Under the pieces are notes generated by a model that did not search any database, was not told where the DNA came from, and saw only the letters and a list, made by a program, of their open reading frames with translations. The position numbers were made by a program, and so were the translations under genes. Source: a virus. From it: 20,831 bases of DNA. The stretch covers positions 1-20,831 of the IMG/VR virus record IMGVR_UViG_3300036826_000317. One strand, given 5' to 3'. This document shows positions 1 to 4,447 of the stretch, one piece after another (the first letter of the stretch is position 1; each line of letters starts with the position of its first letter).

Positions 1-270
1 CTCGAGTTGCGTCCGGTGCGCGCAGAGTCCGCACTCGGGCACCCGTTCGGCCGTGATCCGCTCCTTCGGCCCGCCCCAGACCATCACCGTCACCGCCACC
101 CACCGAGTGGTCAACTGCCCACACCCGCAGGCCACCGGGGTCGCCCGGACCCACCCATGGCTCACGCCGTGCTCATCCAAGGTGGACCACCAGAGGGGCT
201 CGGCCGTGTAGAGGTTTGACCCTCCCCGCCGGCAGGCCTCGCAGTCCTCAGAATGGCAAAGTTGAGTCAT
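1..270 (-). CDS. Cys-rich probable zinc-binding protein, partial (runs off left edge)
   Basis: This is an open frame of 90 codons with no stop before the window edge, so only the N-terminal part is visible. It begins MTQLCHSEDCEACRRG and has further cysteines in ACGCG and ECGLC, a spacing of C-x4-C-x2-C, then CxC and CxxC that fits a zinc-binding fold, probably a small zinc-ribbon or zinc-finger domain. The ATG at 270 has an AGGAG seven bases upstream. It overlaps the end of the preceding zinc-ribbon gene by 23 nt, which suggests translational coupling in one operon. I do not recognise a family. By position it belongs to the left minus-strand operon of small early-type genes. That it is coding is well supported by the RBS, the open frame and the cysteine pattern; its function is unknown. 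Confidence 0.6.
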   Translation of the reverse strand, partial: MTQLCHSEDCEACRRGGSNLYTAEPLWWSTLDEHGVSHGWVRATPVACGCGQLTTRWVAVTVMVWGGPKERITAERVPECGLCAHRTQLE

Positions 271-670
271 CGTCCGGCTCCTGACTATCGGGGGGCGGAA
301 TCGGGGGCGCTGGCTTCTTTATAGGGTCTGCCACCCCATTCCGACAGGCCTCGATGAATAGCGTGGCCGTGGCCTGGTTCAGGTTCTCGATGGTCACCGG
401 CAACTTATGTTCTTGGGCAAACGCCCCTACATGCGATTCCGCCACCTGCTGGCAACGCTTGTACATGATCGAGAGGCTGGTCCAGGTCCACTTGGGGCCA
501 GATCGTTGAACCTGGGGGCTACTCGGGGCCTTTTCGCCCCTCTCTGGCCACTTCACCCAGCCGCAGTCCTTGTCTTTGCAGGAGAAATCGGGGCTCTTGG
601 CCGAGAACTTCCCGGAGGCCTTCTTCTCCCGGTTATCCCAGACCTCCCCGCCACACTTCGGACAGTTCAT
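248..670 (-). CDS. Zinc-ribbon protein with SSB-like acidic C-terminal tail
   Basis: The 140-residue protein opens with a zinc ribbon: CPKCGG near residue 3 and CKDKDCGW near residue 31, separated by the stretch VWDNREKKASGKFSAKSPDF. This type of ribbon (WDNR, SPDF, CKDK) is familiar to me from phage and plasmid proteins linked to single-stranded DNA binding or annealing; I infer this from memory and have not searched. The middle (about residues 62-112) is helical and lacks known motifs. A Pro-rich linker leads to the end DDDSTLPF, which resembles the acidic tip DDDIPF of bacterial SSB, the docking site for repair and replication proteins. The ATG overlaps the upstream stop in an ATGA junction. 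A role in phage DNA replication or recombination is likely but not proven. Confidence 0.75.
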   Translation of the reverse strand: MNCPKCGGEVWDNREKKASGKFSAKSPDFSCKDKDCGWVKWPERGEKAPSSPQVQRSGPKWTWTSLSIMYKRCQQVAESHVGAFAQEHKLPVTIENLNQATATLFIEACRNGVADPIKKPAPPIPPPDSQEPDDDSTLPF

Positions 671-1020
671 AGCCCCACCCGTTTCAAGATTGCGAGCTGC
701 ATCTGGATCGACAGATGCAGAACCTCCGCTTCCGCTAGGACCAAGTCGAAGTCCATGACCCTATCCGCCACCCGGCGCTCATGCGCCAAGTATTCGGGGT
801 CCGCCTTGGCCGTCTTCTCGGCATCTGTCTTCGTGGACCCCGTGCCCTTGGCCCGCTCCTCAATCCGCAGCCGCAGGAGCCGCCCGTCGAACTCTGCGTT
901 GGTCAGCTCCCGGCGGATCAGCGCGGCCCGATGGCGGAACTCCTTGAGTTGGTCGAGCTGCTGATCCAACGGTCGCGGAGAGACAGGCCCCAACTCAGTT
1001 GGCTCGAGCGCGTCGGGCAT
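667..1020 (-). CDS. Coiled-coil phage protein, unknown function
   Basis: The 117-residue product (starting MPDALEPTELG) is almost wholly charged and helical, with heptad-like stretches in residues about 20-60 (QLDQLKEFRHRAALIRREL) and 75-115. There are no cysteines, membrane spans or catalytic motifs. I place the start at 1020 because AAGGAGGT lies 8 nt upstream of that ATG; another ATG at 1026 would sit only 2 nt from it. The gene is coupled by an ATGA overlap to the following zinc-ribbon gene, so the two products probably work together. Similar short coiled-coil proteins accompany recombination or ssDNA-binding genes in many phages, but the sequence itself shows no function. Confidence 0.7.
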   Translation of the reverse strand: MPDALEPTELGPVSPRPLDQQLDQLKEFRHRAALIRRELTNAEFDGRLLRLRIEERAKGTGSTKTDAEKTAKADPEYLAHERRVADRVMDFDLVLAEAEVLHLSIQMQLAILKRVGL

Positions 1021-1138
1021 AGTCATCGACCTCCTTGAATCTGCGAGTTCCCCACCAGAACAGCACCGCACTCGACAGGAACGACACCGCCCACGCCACA
1101 CACCAGCCCACCAGAACACCACGCCAGAAGTCGCTCAT
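995..1138 (-). CDS. Small single-span membrane protein
   Basis: This 47-residue protein starts MSDFWRGVLVGWCVAWAVSF and has one strong transmembrane segment (about residues 6-31, rich in Trp, Val, Ala and Leu), followed by a basic, cytoplasm-like tail ending RRARAN. The ATG overlaps the upstream stop in an ATGA junction, which supports translation despite its small size. It also overlaps the start of the next coiled-coil gene by 26 nt. I recognise no family. Possible roles include a superinfection-exclusion or membrane-anchoring peptide, but neither is shown by the sequence. Longer in-frame reading upstream to 1450 runs antilogous to its neighbours and lacks an RBS, so I reject it. Confidence 0.6.
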   Translation of the reverse strand: MSDFWRGVLVGWCVAWAVSFLSSAVLFWWGTRRFKEVDDYARRARAN

Positions 1139-1323
1139 AGCGCCCCATTGGCCCGGGCGTCGGTCACGATCTCCAACTGATGCACCGCCCGCTGGAGTCG
1201 GGCTCGGATGTCTCGGTAGTCCTCGGCCTGGAGCATCCGGCGCCCCAGCCCGTCCCGAGGAAGTAGGTCCAAGACCTGGATGGCGTTCCGAATGTGGTGC
1301 TGCGGCAGTTCGTCGGGGGTCAT
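1135..1323 (-). CDS. Small hypothetical phage protein (62 aa)
   Basis: The product starts MTPDELPQHHIRNAIQVLDL, is soluble, mainly helical, and mixed in charge (ARLQRAVHQLEIVTD near the end). The start at 1323 is chosen because the ATG overlaps the stop of the upstream zinc-ribbon peptide (ATGA), as at most junctions in this operon; the same frame stays open further upstream but only within neighbouring genes. No family is recognised and no ligand-binding residues stand out. It lies in the divergently transcribed left operon controlled by the promoter at about 1542-1570. Confidence 0.6.
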   Translation of the reverse strand: MTPDELPQHHIRNAIQVLDLLPRDGLGRRMLQAEDYRDIRARLQRAVHQLEIVTDARANGAL

Positions 1324-1514
1324 GTTTCGATCTCCTGCCCCGGGAAGGCCCGATCCTCGGGCTCCGGGACGTTCGCCAGCATCTCCCGGGAGGGCTCGGG
1401 CCACTCGGCTTCCCCCGCTTCCCATTGGATGCACGGGTAGCACCAGCCATAGTAGAGGCGGGATACCGGGGTCGGCTCGCCGCATTCGTGGCAACTCACC
1501 AGCCGCTCAGCCAT
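1320..1514 (-). CDS. Small zinc-ribbon-like protein, first gene of left operon
   Basis: The 64-residue product has two CxxC knuckles, CHEC at about residue 8 and CYPC at about residue 25, a spacing typical of a treble-clef or zinc-ribbon fold. The rest is acidic (EPSREMLANVPEPEDRAF). The start at 1514 leaves a leader of roughly 20 nt after the predicted promoter (-10 TATACT at 1547-1542). The RBS is weak (GAGT region), which is unusual beside its neighbours. The frame is open further upstream to 1676, but that would cross the promoter and overlap the plus-strand ribbon-helix-helix gene, so I reject the longer form. Zinc binding is inferred from the motif; the biological role is unknown. Confidence 0.65.
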   Translation of the reverse strand: MAERLVSCHECGEPTPVSRLYYGWCYPCIQWEAGEAEWPEPSREMLANVPEPEDRAFPGQEIET

Positions 1515-1541
1515 ACCGGACTCGCTGTGAAGGACGGGGGA

Positions 1542-1570
1542 AGTATATATACAGTTGACAGACAGCGCAA
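1542..1570 (-). promoter_or_regulatory. Predicted promoter of the left (early-type) minus-strand operon
   Basis: On the minus strand there is TTGCGC (1570-1565), a 17-nt spacer, then TATACT (1547-1542), five of six bases of the sigma70 -10 consensus. The start of transcription would fall near 1535, about 20 nt before the ATG at 1514. The -35 is only a half match. The promoter overlaps the plus-strand promoter at 1555-1583, so the two would compete for RNA polymerase. Confidence 0.55.
1543..1552. promoter_or_regulatory. Perfect palindrome GTATATATAC, candidate operator
   Basis: The 10-bp perfect palindrome GTATATATAC covers part of the minus-strand -10 box and lies just upstream of the plus-strand -35. 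Ribbon-helix-helix dimers bind short palindromes of this kind, and such a protein is encoded next door. Occupation would block the minus-strand promoter directly. It is AT-rich, so the symmetry could be a by-product of the TATA-like -10 element. Confidence 0.35.
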
Positions 1571-1583
1571 GAGCCCCTAAGTT
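1555..1583 (+). promoter_or_regulatory. Predicted promoter of the ribbon-helix-helix/winged-helix genes
   Basis: A perfect -35 TTGACA (1555-1560), a 17-nt spacer and a partial -10 TAAGTT (1578-1583) face the plus-strand genes. The ATG at 1591 lies 7 nt beyond the -10, where transcription would normally start, so the mRNA may have no leader. The -35 lies inside the spacer of the opposing promoter. Confidence 0.5.
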
Positions 1584-1590
1584 GTCTCCC

Positions 1591-1782
1591 ATGAACGTCA
1601 GCGCGACATTATCCATCCGACTGGAACCCAAGGACGCGCGGTCCGTCCGGCGGGCGGCTAAGCTGGCCGGGTTCAAGCACGTATCCGTCTATGCCCGGAA
1701 GCTCCTCTTAGAAGGAACAGACCGCGACCTCGCCCAAGCCGAGCACGACCGGCAGTTTGAGGAGAATGGGACCACAACTTGA
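1591..1782 (+). CDS. Ribbon-helix-helix (Arc/CopG-like) DNA-binding protein
   Basis: The 63-residue protein begins MNVSATLSIRLEPKDARSVR. The pattern is a short beta strand (ATLSIRL), helix one (PKDARSVRRAAKLAGF), a turn, then helix two (SVYARKLLLEG), as in Arc/MetJ/CopG repressors, which dimerise and insert a two-stranded ribbon into the DNA major groove. It is followed by an acidic tail (AEHDRQFEENGTTT). The start at 1591 is preferred over a TTG at 1555, which lies inside the -35 box. No Shine-Dalgarno is evident and the promoter predicts a leaderless transcript. Its position, divergent from the left operon and overlapping its promoter, suggests a repressor of that operon and perhaps of itself. 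An antitoxin role is the alternative, but the partner gene does not look like a toxin. Confidence 0.7.
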   Translation: MNVSATLSIRLEPKDARSVRRAAKLAGFKHVSVYARKLLLEGTDRDLAQAEHDRQFEENGTTT

Positions 1783-2116
1783 ATTGACCTACGAGCCAGC
1801 GTTAGACCGGGAACGGTTGTCCCGCCTCCTCGGAGCTGTCCTTCAGGCGTTGCGATCGGGTGCCTGGCTAACGCTGGCTGAAATCCGCGAACGCGCCCAG
1901 CATGGTAGTGAGGCGGGGATCTCGGCGAGAATCCGCGAATTGCGCGACTGCGGGTTTGTGATCGAGCGGAGGCGACGGGGCAATCCCGCGCGGGGCTGGT
2001 GGGAATACCGCATGACGGGGGGACGGTTCCGGGTGCTGCCGAGTGACTTACGCCAGGCGCGGAAGGCGAAGCGTCTAGTGTGTCCCCAGCCAATAGCCGA
2101 CGCCCGCCCCGAATAG
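1766..2116 (+). CDS. Winged-helix DNA-binding protein
   Basis: The 116-residue protein has a winged-helix core at about residues 20-75: a helix (LSRLLGAVLQALRSGAWLTL), AEIRERAQ, a recognition helix with SEAGISARIRELRDCGF, then a basic wing (VIERRRRGNPARGWWEYRMTG). The motif ISARIRELR followed by ERRRRGNPARG-WEYR is common in small phage proteins that I know as hypothetical HTH proteins. It overlaps the ribbon-helix-helix gene by 17 nt, so the two are one transcription unit. The ATG at 1766 has GAGGAG only one or two bases upstream; a TTG at 1757 is possible. The 3' end runs 42 nt into the convergent spanin-like gene. Likely a transcriptional regulator; the target is unknown. Confidence 0.7.
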   Translation: MGPQLELTYEPALDRERLSRLLGAVLQALRSGAWLTLAEIRERAQHGSEAGISARIRELRDCGFVIERRRRGNPARGWWEYRMTGGRFRVLPSDLRQARKAKRLVCPQPIADARPE

Positions 2117-2641
2117 CAGACCCACCTCAAGCATGTTCGCCCGACTCGGGCAGCCCACATGCGTAATGAGCAAATTGATCTGACAGCGGGACGCTTCAAT
2201 CTGCCGACTCAAGGCCGCCGTCAGGGTATCCACCCGCACCTGGAGAAATTGCCGCGCCACGCTGCACTGCTGGACGGCAAGCGCTTCCGCAAAGTAGGCG
2301 GAGTCGCAGGCTTCCCCCGCCGCCTCGAGATGTGCCAGCACCATAGGAAAGAGGGCGAGCGATTCGGCTGGTGTCTTGGCGCCGGTCAGACTATCGAGCG
2401 CCGCCTGATAGCGCAGATGCCAACGCTGCTCCAATGCATGGGCCTTCGCCGCATCCGCCTGGCTCATCTGGATTGCTGCGGTAAATGAATCCTGCTGCAT
2501 CTGGAACCGACCAGCAAGCGCCACGAGGGCCCGGTTGTGATTGGTGACCTCGGGCTCCGGGGAATCTTGGCCGATCATGCGGACCAGATGTAGCCCGATC
2601 ACAAATGCGAACCCGTAGGCCACCCACTTAGCGGGGGTCAT
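2075..2641 (-). CDS. Spanin-like membrane-anchored coiled-coil protein, end of lysis cassette
   Basis: The 188-residue protein has an N-terminal hydrophobic segment (about residues 6-22, WVAYGFAFVIGLHLV), a long helical periplasm-type region with charged heptads (about 40-160) and paired cysteines, and a second hydrophobic stretch at the C-terminus (LEVGLLFGAGVGYWLG). N-in, C-out anchored coiled coils at the end of a lysis cassette suggest an inner-membrane spanin (Rz-like), but the C-terminal hydrophobic segment is not typical and I find no Rz1-type lipoprotein nested in it. If the C-terminal segment enters the outer membrane, it could act as a one-component spanin. It overlaps the upstream 37-residue gene by 14 nt. 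It ends inside the convergent winged-helix gene. Gene status is firm; the spanin role is inferred. Confidence 0.65.
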   Translation of the reverse strand: MTPAKWVAYGFAFVIGLHLVRMIGQDSPEPEVTNHNRALVALAGRFQMQQDSFTAAIQMSQADAAKAHALEQRWHLRYQAALDSLTGAKTPAESLALFPMVLAHLEAAGEACDSAYFAEALAVQQCSVARQFLQVRVDTLTAALSRQIEASRCQINLLITHVGCPSRANMLEVGLLFGAGVGYWLGTH

Positions 2642-2741
2642 CGGGGACCCAGAACGAGCGAATCCAGATGCCGAGCACGACCCCGAGATACAGCATGGCC
2701 AGCCCTACCGCTGGTAGGGGAATCGCTGCAATCGCGCACAT
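2628..2741 (-). CDS. Tiny membrane protein (37 aa) in lysis cassette
   Basis: The peptide starts MCAIAAIPLPAVGLAMLYLG and is dominated by one transmembrane segment (about residues 2-29), ending with a short charged tail (PDDPR). The ATG at 2741 has GGGAGG seven bases upstream, the best support for such a small gene. Reading further upstream in the same frame (to 2810) would add 23 residues that lack hydrophobic or conserved character. The stop overlaps the start of the spanin-like gene. The size and topology fit a small holin, antiholin or membrane-disrupting peptide, but nothing proves which. Confidence 0.55.
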   Translation of the reverse strand: MCAIAAIPLPAVGLAMLYLGVVLGIWIRSFWVPDDPR

Positions 2742-2851
2742 CCATGGCCCTCCCGCACCAAGGTGAACTGGCCCCCGTGCCGCCCGCGGACAGGTCCCGA
2801 GAGTTCCCAATCACCGCGCCTGGCCCGAACGGTCCAACCGGGGGCGCTCAT
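2705..2851 (-). CDS. Possible 48-aa gene coupled to the endolysin
   Basis: A short frame starts MSAPGWTVRARRGDWELSGP immediately after the endolysin, with its ATG overlapping the endolysin stop (ATGA). It reads 48 codons to a TAG at 2707-2705 and overlaps the 37-residue membrane gene by 37 nt in another frame. The product would be small, basic and rich in Trp, Arg and Gly (GRHGGQFTLVREGHG), with no membrane segment. The stop/start overlap matches the habit of this operon, and otherwise 106 nt here would be empty, which is unusual for the locus. No family is recognised. It could also be a chance reading frame. Confidence 0.4.
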   Translation of the reverse strand: MSAPGWTVRARRGDWELSGPVRGRHGGQFTLVREGHGCARLQRFPYQR

Positions 2852-3240
2852 TCGTCCGCTTCAATCAGCGTGGAGGATAGGGCCTGCGGGTTACACCCAA
2901 TATGCCAGTGGCGATCGGTCGCGCTAAACACCATTTCGAGCTCGATGGGATGGGGCGCCTCGGACTCCATGACGACCAGCGCCGCCACCAGCGCCCATTT
3001 CTGGCGCGTCGTCCAATCGCGGGATCGGATGTCCACGGCCAGCCCGAGCTGGTGGAGGGACTGCGCCCCCGCGCCCCCAGTGGGGTTCTCGCCGGGGAGC
3101 CGGGCATCGTCGGTAATCACCATCGGCACCCCGGACCGCTCCCGCACCCGGTCGAGCCATCGCACAAAGGCGGTATTCATCAAGTTCGGATGCTGAAATT
3201 CCGCGATCGTGAAATGGGTCAAGTCATCCGGGACCGGCAT
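2848..3240 (-). CDS. Endolysin, M15 family (VanY/T5-type) L-alanyl-D-glutamate or D-Ala peptidase
   Basis: The 130-residue enzyme carries the M15 zinc-peptidase signature: SLHQLGLAVDIR (S-x-H-x2-G-x-A-x-D, first His and Asp ligands) at about residues 73-84, a Glu before it replaced by the segment EMVFSATDRHWHIG near residues 102-115, where HWH supplies the last zinc ligand. The N-terminal part (FTIAEFQHPNLMNTAFVRWLDRVRE) matches the usual helical lead of Peptidase_M15_3/4 proteins. These enzymes cut peptidoglycan stem peptides; in phages such as T5 they are the endolysin. The start at 3240 is preferred because its ATG overlaps the stop of the upstream membrane gene (TAATG). There is no signal peptide, so a holin would be needed for release, and several small membrane genes stand just upstream. 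Confidence 0.85.
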   Translation of the reverse strand: MPVPDDLTHFTIAEFQHPNLMNTAFVRWLDRVRERSGVPMVITDDARLPGENPTGGAGAQSLHQLGLAVDIRSRDWTTRQKWALVAALVVMESEAPHPIELEMVFSATDRHWHIGCNPQALSSTLIEADE

Positions 3241-3509
3241 TACCACCCCCACCAGAGAAAGAGCGCCGGCGTGATAGCGAACGTGGCAACGTCGAGCACG
3301 CCGTTCCACGGGCCGCCATTAGCGCGGTGGAAATCTGAGAAAAATGTCTGGCCGTTCCAGGCCTGCTCATGGGCGATGGCCACGGCCACGACCCCCACCA
3401 GCACCGCCGGGTTGCTACAGCCTGTGATCCCCAGAATGATGGTCAGGAGCGTGCCGGCAAAGAAATGCAGACCCAGCCCCTGCCAGCTCCACCAGGATGG
3501 TAATGGCAT
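3240..3509 (-). CDS. Small multi-span membrane protein, candidate holin
   Basis: The 89-residue protein has about three hydrophobic segments: residues 10-30 (LGLHFFAGTLLTIILGITG), 33-48 (PAVLVGVVAVAIAHEQ) and 70-88 (VLDVATFAITPALFLWW). It is followed directly by the M15 endolysin with a TAATG overlap, the usual holin-endolysin arrangement. GGGAGGG lies 4 nt before the ATG. The pattern HFFAG, then HEQAWNG, then DF and a final helix resembles small VanZ-like or phage membrane proteins in which His and Glu face one another in the membrane. A class I holin is my first guess from position and topology. Which of the neighbouring membrane genes is the actual holin cannot be decided from the sequence. 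Confidence 0.6.
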   Translation of the reverse strand: MPLPSWWSWQGLGLHFFAGTLLTIILGITGCSNPAVLVGVVAVAIAHEQAWNGQTFFSDFHRANGGPWNGVLDVATFAITPALFLWWGW

Positions 3510-3520
3510 GATGCCCTCCC

Positions 3521-3949
3521 TTACGGTTGCGAGGGTTCAGGCTTGGGCGCGGTCTTGCCGCGTTCCTTCGCCTCCACATAATTCATATCCGTCATGCGCT
3601 TGCCAATGCCATGAGCGCTCGCGACCCCCGCTAAGGCCAAGAGGAACATCAGCCACTCCGTAGTAGGCTGCCACGTCGCGATGATCTGCCCGTTCCGCAA
3701 CGGATGATCGGAGCTCAGGACGTAACGGGTCGTGGTAGAGAGGATACAGACGGCCGCCACCGTGAATTGCCCTTGCGCCACGGGGACCTTGCCCCAGAGC
3801 CCGAGCAACCGCTCCACCATGGCGAGGGGCTCGAGCCGCTGCCGTTCCCGGGCCCGGACCTGGAAGAGATTCCGGAGCATAAAGAGGAACACGAGGACCG
3901 CACAGCCAAGAATCACGATGACCATTTGGACCTCATTGTCCCCGCGCAT
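3521..3949 (-). CDS. Three-span membrane protein of the lysis cassette
   Basis: The 142-residue protein starts MRGDNEVQMVIVILGCAVLV, with hydrophobic segments at about residues 9-26, 61-77 (QFTVAAVCILSTTTRYVL) and 97-113 (WLMFLLALAGVASAHGIG), joined by a basic arginine-rich loop (RNLFQVRARERQR). The tail is charged and Pro-rich (KTAPKPEPSQP). AAGGAG lies six bases upstream of the ATG, and the upstream gene ends at the adjacent base. I recognise no family. Two to three spans and a charged C-terminus fit holin or antiholin topology, but the length is at the upper end for that role. Confidence 0.6.
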   Translation of the reverse strand: MRGDNEVQMVIVILGCAVLVFLFMLRNLFQVRARERQRLEPLAMVERLLGLWGKVPVAQGQFTVAAVCILSTTTRYVLSSDHPLRNGQIIATWQPTTEWLMFLLALAGVASAHGIGKRMTDMNYVEAKERGKTAPKPEPSQP

Positions 3950-4390
3950 CTAGTGCTCCTTCCAGAAGGGAATGGGGAGTTGCTTCAACCGCACGATCCC
4001 GCAGCTATGGCGCAGCAATTCACAGAGCCGATTGACAACCGCCTGAACGGTATCTGTGTTCTCATTTGCGATCAGCGTCGCCCGCAACAGAAATTGCTGG
4101 GTCTCCTCGCTCCGGGCTTCCACGTCGGCCAGGCGCTGGTGGCTCGTGAACCCAAAGAGCAGCGCACCGCCAGCAAAGGCGCTGAGATAGAGCACGACGG
4201 CCGGCGTCCCGAGAAACCGCCGGAGCCAGCCGGGCTTTTGCGCCTTCCGAATCTCCCCCAGTTCCCGAATGAGGGAATCCACGGTCTGCCGAATGACCGC
4301 CATGGTTCCTTCCACCTCGGCGATCAATGTCGTCAGGCGTTCCTCAATTGCATCTAGGCGTCGTCGCTCCCAGTCGTTCATGGGCACCAC
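3950..4390 (-). CDS. Coiled-coil protein with a central membrane span
   Basis: The 146-residue product has a charged coiled coil (about residues 6-50: RRRLDAIEERLTTLIAEVEG and on), a basic junction (KPGWLRRFLG), one transmembrane segment (about 62-84, VVLYLSAFAGGALLFGF) and a second helical region (about 88-135) with two cysteines. I choose the GTG at 4390 because GGAGGT lies 5 nt upstream; the ATG at 4381 would be 14 nt from it. This is the first gene after the tail module, so it may begin the lysis and membrane cassette. N-terminal coil plus one span resembles haemolysin XhlA-type phage proteins (XhlA is shorter, with the span near the C-terminus), an analogy only. Confidence 0.6.
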   Translation of the reverse strand: MVPMNDWERRRLDAIEERLTTLIAEVEGTMAVIRQTVDSLIRELGEIRKAQKPGWLRRFLGTPAVVLYLSAFAGGALLFGFTSHQRLADVEARSEETQQFLLRATLIANENTDTVQAVVNRLCELLRHSCGIVRLKQLPIPFWKEH

Positions 4391-4447
4391 TACCGACCTC
4401 CGTCGCTAAAAGCCGTTACCCGCATCTCGCCAATCTGCCGCAGTTAC

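Noticed and set aside
1-6. XhoI site CTCGAG at the first bases
   Set aside because: It could mark a cloning junction, but a 6-bp site is common in GC-rich DNA and nothing else indicates a construct.
1591-2116. The regulator pair as a toxin-antitoxin system
   Set aside because: The first protein resembles an antitoxin fold, but the second is a winged-helix DNA-binding protein and not a known toxin type; a regulatory pair is simpler.
2139-2151. Small hairpin GCCCG-ACT-CGGGC as terminator for the regulator genes
   Set aside because: Only 5 bp, with no T run, and it lies inside the spanin-like coding region.
2902-3663. 253-codon plus-strand frame opposite the endolysin and membrane genes
   Set aside because: It covers an M15 peptidase with all signature residues and a membrane gene on the other strand, and shows no RBS or known motif.
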